Below, piece by piece: positions 1 through 8,720 of a stretch of DNA of 64,000 nucleotides (positions within the stretch are counted from its first letter, which is position 1; the number at the start of each line of letters is the position of its first letter). Location: positions 4,526,001 through 4,590,000 of the forward strand of contig NZ_CP104900.1 of assembly GCF_025449215.1 (NCBI RefSeq), given 5' to 3'. Source of the stretch: Shewanella seohaensis. GTDB lineage: Bacteria > Pseudomonadota > Gammaproteobacteria > Enterobacterales > Shewanellaceae. The notes below the pieces were generated by a model. It saw only the letters and a program-made list of their open reading frames with translations. It was not told the DNA's origin and ran no database searches. The position numbers were made by a program, and so were the translations under genes.

Positions 1-1477
1 TGTCGTTTGCTATGTCGTCAATCGCTTTGTTTAGTATTTCTTTTAATTGTTTGGCTGTCTTGTCCAACTCATAAATTCCTGCCGTTTCATTGAAAGCATT
101 GTCTTGCTCTAAAAAGTTGTCCAATGTGAATGTTTCTGCTTGGTAATTGCTGTTTGGGTTGTGATAAAGCAATGAAATCTCGTCTTGTTTCTTTTTGTCA
201 AATTTTGGGAATGGAATTAAGTCCCAATACTTTTGAGCCAAACTCCCGCCATTTCCGCCAACCGCATAAAGGTCAATTAGCCCTTTACTTCTAAAATAAT
301 CTAAGCAACACTTTGCAAAGATTGCTTTATTCACGTTGTGTTCTTCTTGTTGAATTGTTATACCGTGAATATTTGTAATTACTCTGTCTTGTTCTTCAAT
401 AATTACGATTGACCTACCTTTTTCAAAACCTTCTGCACCAAAAATTAAATCTCCTTTTTTCAGTGTCTTTAATGAATTAGGGTTTCCTAAATATTCTATT
501 TTGTCAACAGTTCCATATTTTGAAAGAAACTTTGGTAACATCAAAGTGTAGAATCTGTTGTATTTCTTTTTACTGTAAACACTGTCACCAATATTTGACA
601 CTTGTAAGTTTTGTCCACGTGAAAGCGAAAAACCTAATTCCTGTATGGTCTGAAATCCGTTTGTGTAGTTCTCTATTTGAAAAACAATTTTCTTGAAATG
701 TTCACGATAGAGGTTTGTATCTAATCTCCCAATATTTTCAATTTCATTTATATTAGGCAATTCAAACTTAAACTTGTTTGACTTTTGATTAGATAAAAGT
801 TCTTGTTCTATGAGATTTAAAATGTTCTCGAACCTATTCTTGATAAGTTGTTCTTTGTTGATTATAGCTTGTGTTAGCATCTCAACAAATTTGATTGTGT
901 TATCTGAATTGTGATTTGGCATTGGAATTTTACAATCCAAGAACAATGTTTTTGCGTGTCTAATTGTCGCCCCTTTGGGAACCATAAAGTCTAACTGCTC
1001 CCGAAAAACATTGTGTTTGATAAAAGCCAACAAATAGTATTTCTTTTCTGAAACTGGCAATTTGTATAAAGCACCTGAAAGCATATAGTTTGGATAATCT
1101 TTATCCAAAATCACGATTTCTCCAATATTGCTGTCTTTGGAAATAATCAAATCGCCTTTTTTCAAATTCATTTTCACAAAGCAATTTGGCATTATTGGTA
1201 ATGCTGTTTCGCTTGCTATTTCTGGTGAAAATGTATGCTGCTTAAGTGCTTTTGTCCTTAAAAAATAATGAGTTGATTTTCCTATATAATTCAATGAGCC
1301 TACTTCTACGCCTAAATCTTTACGTTGTAAAGGCCTGACAAGAAAATCCCTTACATAAAGGAAGTTTTGGTTTGGCATTACCAAATCCATATACTGCGAA
1401 GAAGAAAGCGTAAAGTCTTTCTCTACAATATGAGAAAACGAAATTGCGGTTGGTGTTCTAACGTAACTATTGCTCAT
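1..1477 (-). CDS. Restriction-modification specificity subunit (HsdS-like), C-terminus outside window
   Basis: This frame stays open from an ATG at 1477 to the window edge, giving at least 492 codons. I translated it by hand from the reverse strand. It starts two bases after the methylase stop, as expected for an R-M operon. The protein has two variable blocks joined by a helical stretch (about residues 210-250, with an NRFENIL-type segment followed by a glutamate-rich end). This is the layout of S subunits with two target-recognition domains. DNA is very AT-rich compared with the host genes further right. In type I and BcgI-like systems S chooses the DNA target for both methylation and cleavage. 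The exact target cannot be read from the sequence. Confidence 0.8.
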   Translation of the reverse strand, partial: MSNSYVRTPTAISFSHIVEKDFTLSSSQYMDLVMPNQNFLYVRDFLVRPLQRKDLGVEVGSLNYIGKSTHYFLRTKALKQHTFSPEIASETALPIMPNCFVKMNLKKGDLIISKDSNIGEIVILDKDYPNYMLSGALYKLPVSEKKYYLLAFIKHNVFREQLDFMVPKGATIRHAKTLFLDCKIPMPNHNSDNTIKFVEMLTQAIINKEQLIKNRFENILNLIEQELLSNQKSNKFKFELPNINEIENIGRLDTNLYREHFKKIVFQIENYTNGFQTIQELGFSLSRGQNLQVSNIGDSVYSKKKYNRFYTLMLPKFLSKYGTVDKIEYLGNPNSLKTLKKGDLIFGAEGFEKGRSIVIIEEQDRVITNIHGITIQQEEHNVNKAIFAKCCLDYFRSKGLIDLYAVGGNGGSLAQKYWDLIPFPKFDKKKQDEISLLYHNPNSNYQAETFTLDNFLEQDNAFNETAGIYELDKTAKQLKEILNKAIDDIAND

Positions 1478-1479
1478 AC

Positions 1480-3644
1480 TTACTTCGCCTTAATAAAAAT
1501 ATCCTGTAATTGTTTTTCTTGGCTTAAACACCATTTTTTAAAGTCTGCAACGGTTTCTGTAAATTCCTCATCAAGTAAAGCTCGTCCGTCTTTGTCAATC
1601 TCAATTTCAAAGTTCTCGTAATTGATTTTATAGTTTGGTGAGAAGAATTTTACTCGTTTGCTGGTCTTTACTTCATATCCAACTTTTTCAATGCCTTTGA
1701 AAAATACTTGATAATTCTGCTCTTTCAGTTTTGCTAATTCTTTTTCATTTGGCTTATAGGCAACAATGATTGAAGTGTTTACACCTGTCTCTGCAAATAC
1801 ATTAGCTGGCAAGTCAAAAATGGCAACAATTCGCATTTTGTCCATTAACCATTTACGGGCAATTTTATGAGTGTCAATACTGGCAATTGAGTTGGATAAA
1901 ACAATTCCCATCCTTCCGTTTTCTTTCAAAATACGGTAAGCATTTTCAAGGAATACTACACCTAAATCTATTTTGCTCGCTTGCTTTTCGGCTTTCTTCT
2001 TTTTGCCTGTTGGTTGCTCTTCGCCTTTGTTGCTATACAAGTGCCAAAGCTCGTAGCATTGTATCATTTCCAAATCTTTGTCGTCTTTCGGCACAAATGC
2101 ACGGTCTTCGCCAAATGGTGGATTGGTTAAAACTACATCAAATTTTTTAAGTTGGTTATCATCTGGTCTGTCGTCCCAATTCCCTTTTTGGTTCATTGAC
2201 GGCACAAGGTCGAGAATGTCACCTTTGTGGTCAAACTTAGAAAGTAAAGAGCCGTAACCCGATTTTGCTTTTATTTTGGCGTTTCCGTCTCCGTTCAAAA
2301 GCATATTCAAGGTTGCAAGCATGACCATTTGGTCGTCAATGTCCATTCCGAAAATGTTGTTGTCGTCCAACTTGCTATTTGAGTTCACGTAGGAGACGGA
2401 AAGAAAATCGGCAATTCCTACGGTTGGGTCAATTATGGTTTCACCATTTCTCGGATTTACAATGTTTACCAAAAAGTCAATCAATGGAAGTGGTGTAACA
2501 AATTGAGCATTTTGATCTTTTGAAAATGGTGTTGCAAACTTATAAAATACCAACTGGTAAAGGTCGGTTTTATGTGAGCGCACAAAAGAGTAATCTTGAA
2601 ATTGATAAACTACTTCAATTAAAACTTTGATATGATTTTCGTTTTTTACGTTTAGTGGATTGTCTTTTAATATTCGATAGTAAGTTCCTGCTGCTTCATC
2701 TCTTAACGCATTAAAACGCTTGATAAATTCTTGAAGTGTTTTATCTGCAAGAGTTTTGAAATTTTTTCTTCGTCTGTAATGTAAAAGTCTAAAAAACGCT
2801 TTGGCGTTTTTTCATTTCTTTTTTCATCATAAATTTTCAGTGAAAGAATTTGGATAAGAATTTCAAATCCTTTTTGGTTAACCATTCCAACTTTATCCAT
2901 TGTCCGCAAAATGCTACTCATAGCATCATTGATTTGCGTTGAATGAACTCCTGAAATAATATCTAAGTCGGTGATTGCTCTTTTTGAGCGGTCAATTGCA
3001 AAGGTTTCTGTCCACTCTAATAAGTCTTCAAAAGTTGGAAGATTTATGTAGGGGTCGGGAAGGTGTAAGGCAAGTTCTTTGGTTTTGCTTTCTTCTCCTT
3101 TGGTGTTAAACTCTTCGCTGTATCGTAAAAATTTATTGTTGTGCTTTCGGAATAAATAAAGTCTTTCGGTGTCATACAAAACAGCCAAACAAAAAGGTCT
3201 GCGACTTTCGTTTAGATATGCTTTGAGTTGTTTGTCCCAAACATCAGCAACATTTTTGTTGTCTTCTTTTTTAAATTCAAGTGCAACAATCAAATGTTCA
3301 CGAAGCCACTCTAAACTCTCATTGTTTCCGTTTTCGTGATAGTCTTTGTATTTGTCAAACCAAGTAATGTCGTCAAAAATTGCTCCGTCAAGTTTGAGCG
3401 GTGCAGAAGATTTGTTGCCTTTCGGAAATTGAACTTCTGTCCCGATATAATCTTTGGCAAAAAGACCTGATTGCACAATAGAATACAGGAATTGCCACTT
3501 GTAATATTGTTCGTTAGGTTGTCCGTTCTTCTTTTTGAAATTGCTCTTTCGTCCAAAAGTCAAATGCTCTGGTAAGAAACAGTCGTATTCTGTTGCCGTT
3601 CCGTATTTATTGTCAAACTCGTGTTTTGCTTCTGTAAATGTCAT
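1480..3644 (-). pseudogene. Fused nuclease / N6-adenine DNA methyltransferase (BcgI-like RM or HsdM-like), frameshifted
   Basis: Two frames, 3644-2703 and 2583-1480, together encode one protein of about 721 residues. The conserved translation continues across 2703-2583 in the second frame, and adding one A to the A6 run (coding strand, 2762-2767) joins them. The N-terminal part has D86, E123-F-K125 and Q139-xxx-Y143, which fits a PD-(D/E)xK nuclease with the QxxxY motif of HsdR/RecB-like folds. The second part has an AQFVTP segment, a DPTVGIADF motif I and an NPPF motif IV, which mark a gamma-type N6-adenine methylase. No helicase is seen, so the fusion plus a separate S subunit looks like BcgI (type IIB). 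An HsdM with an N-terminal extension and HsdR beyond the window is the alternative. Composition is AT-rich, unlike the host. Confidence 0.75.
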
Positions 3645-3675
3645 TTTTATCTACTTCTATATGGATGTATGTTTT

Positions 3676-3682
3676 GCCTAAC
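3676..3682 (-). other. Integron core site (GTTAGGC) at the head of the R-M operon
   Basis: On the minus strand GTTAGGC lies about 30 bases before the R-M start codon. It matches the GTTRRRY core where integron cassettes join. The end of the IS1111-type element lies only four bases away on the upstream side. The R-M operon therefore has the position of a first gene cassette. This rests on one 7-base core and its context. Confidence 0.5.
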
Positions 3683-3686
3683 ATCT

Positions 3687-4996
3687 ATGGACACCCCATT
3701 TTTTGCAAGAAAAATCAACCGATAACGAATGTGGTTTTGCAGCCATCTATTCGGATTCCTTGTAAGAGACTCGCTCTTGATCCCCGATGAACTTCGCTGA
3801 CTTGGCTCTAATCATTTTATCGTTTTCTAAGAAACGATGTTAGGCACAGAGTTTCCAAGTCACGGTCTAACCTGTCTTGTCATCACTTGCTTTCACTTAG
3901 CAAAACTGGATGTACTTTTATTTACTTAATAGGTTCGTCCTACGCTAAAACTTTCTTCTTTGGCTAATATGGCCCAAGAGATACGAACCAGTTTATTTGC
4001 TAATGCCACTATCACTTTGTTTTTATGCATTCTCTTGAGCAACGAGGTTACCCATTCAAAGAACGGTTTTCCTTCTTTTAAATGCCTAATCACCGCTCTA
4101 GCACCATGGATAAACATGCGTCTTAAGTAGGTATCTCCTCGCTTACTGATACCTAGCAGTAGTGACTTACCTCCGCTAGAGTGCTGGCTTGGTACTAACC
4201 CCATCCAAGCGGATAACTGACGCCCTGATGAAAACGCTTTTGCATCACCAATACTGGCAATTAATGCGGATGATGTTAAGCGACCAACACCTGGGATCTG
4301 TCTTACTTTCTGACACTCATCACTGACTTCACTCGTGAGATCTATCTGCTTATCCAAATATTCTGCATACTGTTCGAGCTCCCTCAAACGTGTTTGCATT
4401 AAACTAATGTGCTCAACTAGCAGCTTTGGCAACTTATGCTCGACCAAGCTAAAACCTTCTCTAAACCATTTTCTTAGCTGAAATCTTCCTGCAGGAACAC
4501 TAACACCAAATTCTTGAAGGCTTGCCCTGATTCTATTGATTAATGCGGTACGGTCTCTGATTACGCCTTCTCTTTCTCGATGAAGCAGCAATAAAGCTTG
4601 TTGCTCTTCACTTTTAACAGAAACAAATCGCATCGTGGGGCGGCGAACCGCTTCGCAAATCGCTTCAGCATCAGCCATATCGTTCTTATTTGTTTTTACA
4701 TAAGGCTTAACATACTGAGGTGGCATGAGTTTGACTTCATGACCCAGCTTTTTTATTTCTCGTGCCCAATAATGAGAACTAGAACATGCTTCCATTCCAA
4801 TCAGACAAGGAGCAATATTGCTCAAAAATTTAATGACTTGATTTCTTTTTAGTGATCTATTAATCAGTTTTTTCCCTGTCTTATCAAACGCACATAATTG
4901 AAAAACAGACTTTGCTAGATCAATTCCGATTGTATAAATATCACTCATGACGGTCTCCTTTTAAACTGACTTCCTCAGTATAGAAGGGGTGTCCAT
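3687..4996 (-). mobile_element. IS110/IS1111-type insertion sequence
   Basis: The ends are 11-base inverted repeats, ATGGACACCCC at 3687-3697 and its exact complement at 4986-4996, around one transposase gene. Length is about 1.31 kb. Short subterminal inverted repeats are typical of the IS1111 subgroup, some members of which target integron attC sites. About 230 bases lie between the transposase stop and the left repeat; they include a second GTTAGGC in the opposite orientation (3839-3845). True outer ends may extend a few bases further. Confidence 0.8.
3926..4948 (-). CDS. IS110/IS1111-family transposase
   Basis: A complete protein of 340 residues. The N-terminal DEDD nuclease domain shows D10 (in GIDLAKS), E53 (in GMEA), D90 and D93 (in NKNDMADAEA). 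The C-terminal Transposase_20 region carries IPGVG near residue 220 followed by a GRQLSAWMGLVP block. Length and motifs are normal for the family, so it is probably active or recently so. It is the only gene of the element and lies on the same strand as the R-M operon. IS110-family enzymes move their element as a circular intermediate without long target duplications. Confidence 0.93.
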   Translation of the reverse strand: MSDIYTIGIDLAKSVFQLCAFDKTGKKLINRSLKRNQVIKFLSNIAPCLIGMEACSSSHYWAREIKKLGHEVKLMPPQYVKPYVKTNKNDMADAEAICEAVRRPTMRFVSVKSEEQQALLLLHREREGVIRDRTALINRIRASLQEFGVSVPAGRFQLRKWFREGFSLVEHKLPKLLVEHISLMQTRLRELEQYAEYLDKQIDLTSEVSDECQKVRQIPGVGRLTSSALIASIGDAKAFSSGRQLSAWMGLVPSQHSSGGKSLLLGISKRGDTYLRRMFIHGARAVIRHLKEGKPFFEWVTSLLKRMHKNKVIVALANKLVRISWAILAKEESFSVGRTY

Positions 4997-5002
4997 TTCA
5001 TT

Positions 5003-5217
5003 ATTTTATTAGTGCGCATGCGCGTTTACCTCGTTTGACCAGTAAAAACGCGCACAGTTAACTACTTGTATTGCAAATAACTTATCAGCTTCTCTTTAAA
5101 TATACTATCTGGAAAAACGCGCATGCGCGTTTTCCAAACCTATTATATCAAATCGCAAGCACATAACTGATTGAAATAAAATAATTATATAAATTAGTCA
5201 GAGTACAAACGCGCAAA
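5003..5217 (-). other. Probable integron attI region with repeated AAACGCGC motifs
   Basis: This 215-base gene-free stretch lies between the two insertion sequences, on the side of intI where attI is expected. AAACGCGC or its complement occurs at least four times: in GTGCGCATGCGCGTTTA (5012-5028), AAACGCGCAC (near 5046), the 20-base palindrome at 5114-5133, and ACAAACGCGC (near 5206). The 5007-5055 part resembles 8276-8330 base for base over long stretches. There the copy ends exactly at a GTTAGCT core followed by a cassette. I infer integrase-binding repeats; this has not been tested. Confidence 0.5.
5114..5133. repeat. Perfect 20-base palindrome in the attI-like region
   Basis: The bases AAAACGCGCATGCGCGTTTT read the same on both strands. 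They are very GC-rich at the centre while the surroundings are AT-rich. It may be a protein-binding site or a cruciform-forming element. It shares its core with the attI-like copies nearby. Confidence 0.7.
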
Positions 5218-5273
5218 ATTTTTCCACTATTTTCCTTGATATCCGGGAATTTTAAACAATACTGTATAAAATA

Positions 5274-6572
5274 GGCTTTTCGCTGTTATTGGTGGAACCC
5301 CATATCCAGCTTTCCAAAGTGAAAGAGGATAGCACGTTGAAATCGCTCTGAATTTCGATACCCCATAGCCTTTACTCTGAGCTGTCTAACTTGGCTATTG
5401 ATTGCTTCTGCCAAACCGTTTGATAGACCAAAGCGCATGGCATTAAGTATGCCCCAGAGTTTGTTCTCGATTGTATCTGCTACCGCCATTAAGAGTTTGA
5501 GACCGCTGGCTTTAGCTAAAGCTATCCAATCTTTCCATCGCTGCTTTGTTCCTCGAACACTATTGCCATGCCAGATGTTCCGAGCCTGCTCTTTAAAATA
5601 CCATGCAAGAGCCGTATTCATCATTGCCGGGATGAGTCTATTGACCCTCTCTCGGTCGGGTTCGCTGAGATTATCTCGTCGCTTTAACCAGTAAAAACGT
5701 GTGCGATGTGCCTCTTGCCGCATTGACGGCGCCAACCTGAATAACTCGTCTTTGCGGATCCGGTTAACCGCCTCCGTTAGCATCTTGGCTACATGGAAGT
5801 GATCAAATGCGATTTTCCTCTCTGCATTGGGCAGCGCTTTCTTTGCTGCTTTAATGTAAGCAGGGCTCATATCCATACAGATAGACTGAGTTTGACGTAA
5901 TGCATCTGCAGGCAGCTGTGTTAGGCAGGCATCAAAACTTGCAGCTGAACGTCCCTCTGAAACCGCTAAAACTTGTCCTTCATGATTAGAGAGCAGCGTG
6001 ACATATTCATGCCCCTTTTTAAGAGCGGTTTCATCGACCAATAAATAATCGGTATTAATCAGTTTGCGTTTTGCCAGTCCACGATAAACAGCGCGCGCCA
6101 TAATCCTATCTATGGCTCCCCAGCTCAGTTTAAAGAACCGACTGACGGCATTAAGAGAACTCATCGCAAGCAAGGTTAATACACGCATCTCAAACAATTC
6201 AGTGTAACGACTGCTGCCACTGGCCCATGGGACTTGGAGGGTTTGATAACCGTGTGAGGTACAGTGTACTCGTGGCACGTTAGCTTGAATGAGCGTTTGA
6301 TACTGGCAGGTATCCAAGTGACGCCATTTTCGTAAACGGGAATCGTAATGGCGACTCGCATTGTGGCATATAGGGCATTTAAAGCCTGCTTGAGAAGCGT
6401 AGGCGATGGTAACAATTATGCTCTGACGTGGTTCATCGAGTTGAACTCTGGATACGACCCAAGGTGCCTTTAGCCCCAAGATTTGTTGATATAAAGCAGC
6501 TTCACTCATCACTGAAATTTAAGAGGAATTTGGCTAGAACTATACCTACTCCACCAATAACAACGAAGAGCC
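5274..6572 (-). mobile_element. ISL3-family insertion sequence
   Basis: The ends form an imperfect inverted repeat of about 23 bases with two mismatches, beginning GGCTTTTCGCTGTTATTGG on the left and GGCTCTTCGTTGTTATTGG (complement) on the right. Length is about 1.3 kb with one transposase gene. The flanking octamers ATAAAATA (5266-5273) and ATAAAACA (6573-6580) match at 7 of 8 bases, which fits the 8-base AT-rich target duplication of ISL3 elements with one change. It separates intI from its attI-like region. Confidence 0.85.
5286..6512 (-). CDS. ISL3-family transposase
   Basis: A complete protein of 408 residues. An N-terminal zinc-ribbon-like part has CPICH (about residue 45) and a later cysteine-histidine pair. 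The DDE domain shows D in LVDETALKKGHEY, D in CMDMSPAYIKAAK and E in NGLAEAINSQVRQLRVKAMGYRN, all typical of the family. No break was found, so the element may be mobile. It lies antisense to intI, and any promoter for intI has been pushed 1.3 kb away from the attI side. Confidence 0.93.
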   Translation of the reverse strand: MMSEAALYQQILGLKAPWVVSRVQLDEPRQSIIVTIAYASQAGFKCPICHNASRHYDSRLRKWRHLDTCQYQTLIQANVPRVHCTSHGYQTLQVPWASGSSRYTELFEMRVLTLLAMSSLNAVSRFFKLSWGAIDRIMARAVYRGLAKRKLINTDYLLVDETALKKGHEYVTLLSNHEGQVLAVSEGRSAASFDACLTQLPADALRQTQSICMDMSPAYIKAAKKALPNAERKIAFDHFHVAKMLTEAVNRIRKDELFRLAPSMRQEAHRTRFYWLKRRDNLSEPDRERVNRLIPAMMNTALAWYFKEQARNIWHGNSVRGTKQRWKDWIALAKASGLKLLMAVADTIENKLWGILNAMRFGLSNGLAEAINSQVRQLRVKAMGYRNSERFQRAILFHFGKLDMGFHQ

Positions 6573-6602
6573 ATAAAACAGTATTTAAGAGCGAGGGTTA
6601 TC

Positions 6603-7561
6603 ATGAGTCTAAAAAGCCCATTTCTAAGCGGCCTTCAAGAAGAAATGCGTATGCGTGGTTACAGTATTAGAACGGAAAAACCTATCTCTATTGGATCAAG
6701 GCCTTTATTAACTTTCACAACAAGCGTCACCCTGAAACAATGGGAACGGAAGAAGTTACACAATTTTTAACCTTCCTTGCCAATCAACGAAATGTGGCCA
6801 TCAACACACAAAAAATTGCACTTAACGCATTAGCCTATTTGTATCAGAAGCATTTGCACCATGAGCTTGGGGATTTAGGTTTTTGCTATGCCACTAAACA
6901 GAGACATTTACCGACAGTGTTATCCCCATCAGAAATCTCACTAATACTAAATGAACTTGATGGCCGCGATAGGCTAATAATAGAACTACTCTATGGTAGT
7001 GGACTAAGAGTTTCAGAATGCCTCAGGTTACGTATCCAAGATATTGATATTGAGAGCGCTTCGCTGACCGTGAGAGACGGTAAAGGACATAAAGATAGGC
7101 AAACCATCCTCAACCATAGATGTGCAGAAAAGCTCACTACATATATTAAAAAGGCAATTAAAATTCAACAGAATGATAACCAGCAAGGGATAGGCCCATC
7201 TCTGCCAAATGCATTAGAACGTAAGTATCCAAATGCGTTTAGGCAACACGGGTGGATGTTTATTTTCCCTTCCAGCACAACCTGTATCAATCCTTATACA
7301 GGAACACTTTGCAGGCATCATTTACATCAAAGTGTTATTCGTAAAGCGCTCGGGAATGCCGTGCGTAATATTCAAATGAATAAACGCGTCACCTGCCATA
7401 CGTTTAGGCATAGCTTCGCAACCCATTTACTTCAAGCTGGTCGTGATATAAGAAGTGTTCAAGAGTTACTGGGCAACAATGACGTTAGTACCACACAAAT
7501 CTATACACATGTACTTGGCCAACATTTTGCGGGAACAACTAGCACGTTAGACACATTATAA
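6603..7561 (+). pseudogene. intI: Integron integrase IntI, frameshifted and with a changed catalytic residue
   Basis: The N-terminus starts at ATG 6603 after a GAGGG ribosome-binding site. It continues in the main frame (in-frame ATG at 6740) if one A is added to the A5 run at 6676-6680; the restored length would be about 319 residues, normal for IntI. The IntI-specific insert is present (KYPNAFRQHGW...FPSST...RHHLHQS). Of the tyrosine-recombinase residues, R (GSGLRVSE), H and R (CHTFRHSF) and Y (IYTHVL) are kept. The His of the usual LLGH motif is Asn (LLGNNDV). The break and this change together suggest an inactive enzyme. It normally inserts and excises gene cassettes at attI/attC sites. 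Confidence 0.9.
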
Positions 7562-7642
7562 ATGTCAGAGTCCTTTTGTAACTCTGTAGCATTACTAAAA
7601 TTGAGTCAACATACTGATGTTAAAGTGAGCTAGATACTACTT

Positions 7643-7817
7643 TGCTAACGAGGAATGGGGCAAAAACACATTAGTTTTTACTCTAAGTCGTTGGCTTTAG
7701 CTTTAGACTTTTATGGATAACATCCACACTTAGGGGTAAGAATATGAGCCGTATTCGCCAAGCGGCCCCATATTTTGTCCCTGCGTTCGAAGGGAGCGAC
7801 TAGATCAGATTGTTAGC
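7643..7817 (-). other. Candidate attC site of the small cassette
   Basis: On the minus strand AGCTAAC (7817-7811) overlaps the end of the membrane-protein gene and GTTAGCA (7649-7643) follows 160 bases later. The space between holds an imperfect hairpin around TTCGAA (about 7777-7800). This is the order R''...R' of an attC, and the first core mirrors the GTTAGCT at the head of the same cassette. The outer cores are not fully complementary, so the call is tentative. Confidence 0.35.
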
Positions 7818-8250
7818 TTTTGGCTGGTCCCAAATAATCAAACAAGCGGTTCCTTTGCTCTTTATTTAACGCGTAGTAACTAAACTCTATATGTTCGCCG
7901 TTAGCCTCTAATAGCTGTATTTTCTTTGGATACTGCGAGGTAACTTTATAGCCACAATATGAAGCTTTATCTATCTTCTGGACTTCTTCATAGGTCGAAA
8001 CAAGAATTTTCTGGTCGTCTATTGTGATTGAAAATGAATCAATTTTTGAATTCCCAGTGTTGAAGATAAGTAACCATACGGGAATGAGAATATTCAAAGC
8101 TAGAAAAACAATAAACATCAGCAAAAAAGTATATCGGTCTGTGTCTGAACCAATGATGGTGAGTAATCCTAATTGTGGGAGGAGTAGTGTCAACGCAGTC
8201 TTATAGAGCCTGTCGAGAATGCTCTGCAAATTTGTTTGTTTTAAATCCAT
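7813..8250 (-). CDS. Integron-cassette hypothetical membrane protein
   Basis: A protein of 145 residues that I do not recognise. Two hydrophobic segments lie near residues 17-36 and 42-63. They are followed by a soluble domain of alternating strands (about 70-145) that may resemble the PH-like domains of small bacterial membrane proteins. The gene starts 16 bases after a GTTAGCT core site and ends within AGCTAAC, so it fills its unit tightly, as cassette genes do. Cassette genes of this kind usually have no known role. It is AT-rich compared with the host. Confidence 0.65.
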   Translation of the reverse strand: MDLKQTNLQSILDRLYKTALTLLLPQLGLLTIIGSDTDRYTFLLMFIVFLALNILIPVWLLIFNTGNSKIDSFSITIDDQKILVSTYEEVQKIDKASYCGYKVTSQYPKKIQLLEANGEHIEFSYYALNKEQRNRLFDYLGPAKS

Positions 8251-8265
8251 TTATACATACCAGAA

Positions 8266-8340
8266 GCTAACGTCTTATTAGTGCGTATGCGCGTTTATCC
8301 CGTGAGAACATTGGAAACGCGCACTATGAACTATTTTTTG
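8266..8340 (-). other. Second attI-like site joined to a cassette core
   Basis: The stretch reads, on the minus strand, AAACGCGC repeats then CGCACTAATAAGAC and the core GTTAGCT (8272-8266). It resembles 5003-5060 closely (TTATTAGTGCG-ATGCGCGTTTA shared, plus the second AAACGCGCAC about 20 bases on). Its orientation is the same as the first copy, with a cassette directly downstream. It lies on the wrong side of intI for a standard integron. Confidence 0.45.
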
Positions 8341-8420
8341 AAAATAAGCGTTTAGATTGGTGTTGAGATGCAGTTTAATGCGTCGATAAGTAGCTTATTG
8401 ACTCAATCAACGCAACCTGA

Positions 8421-8699
8421 TTAAGTGCGATACAGCACCTTCACTACATGCCAACCAAACTTGGTTTTGACGAGATGTGGCACCAGCAGTTCACCGGAGA
8501 AAGCGACTTTATCGAACTGCGGCACCATTTGCCCACGCTTAAATTCACCGAGATCACCGCCCTTTTTCGCCGACGGGCATGAGGAATAGCGCTTGGCTAA
8601 CGCGCCAAAATTCGCGCCTTTATTCAATTGCTTAATAATATCTTCCGCCTGCTCTTTGTGTTTAACAAGGATATGCACTGCGGCTGCGGTTTTATACAT
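8421..8699 (-). CDS. ppiC: Parvulin-type peptidyl-prolyl cis-trans isomerase
   Basis: A single-domain parvulin of 92 residues, the usual size of PpiC. It catalyses cis-trans isomerisation of peptide bonds before proline in the cytoplasm. Family motifs are the [14 protein letters not shown] start, [23 protein letters not shown] in the middle and [11 protein letters not shown] at the end. There is no signal peptide. A terminator-like hairpin (8721-8750) separates it from mrcB, so it is transcribed on its own. It marks the right border of the accessory region. Confidence 0.95.
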   Translation of the reverse strand: MYKTAAAVHILVKHKEQAEDIIKQLNKGANFGALAKRYSSCPSAKKGGDLGEFKRGQMVPQFDKVAFSGELLVPHLVKTKFGWHVVKVLYRT

Positions 8700-8720
8700 C
8701 TGGTACTCTCTTTTTAAAAG

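Noticed and set aside
3839..3845. GTTAGGC on the plus strand inside the IS1111-type element
   Set aside because: It lies inside the insertion sequence and faces the other way, and no matching R'' core was convincing.
5261..5280. LexA (SOS) box near intI
   Set aside because: CTGT and ACAG are five bases apart after removing the IS, not eight, so the gammaproteobacterial consensus is not met.
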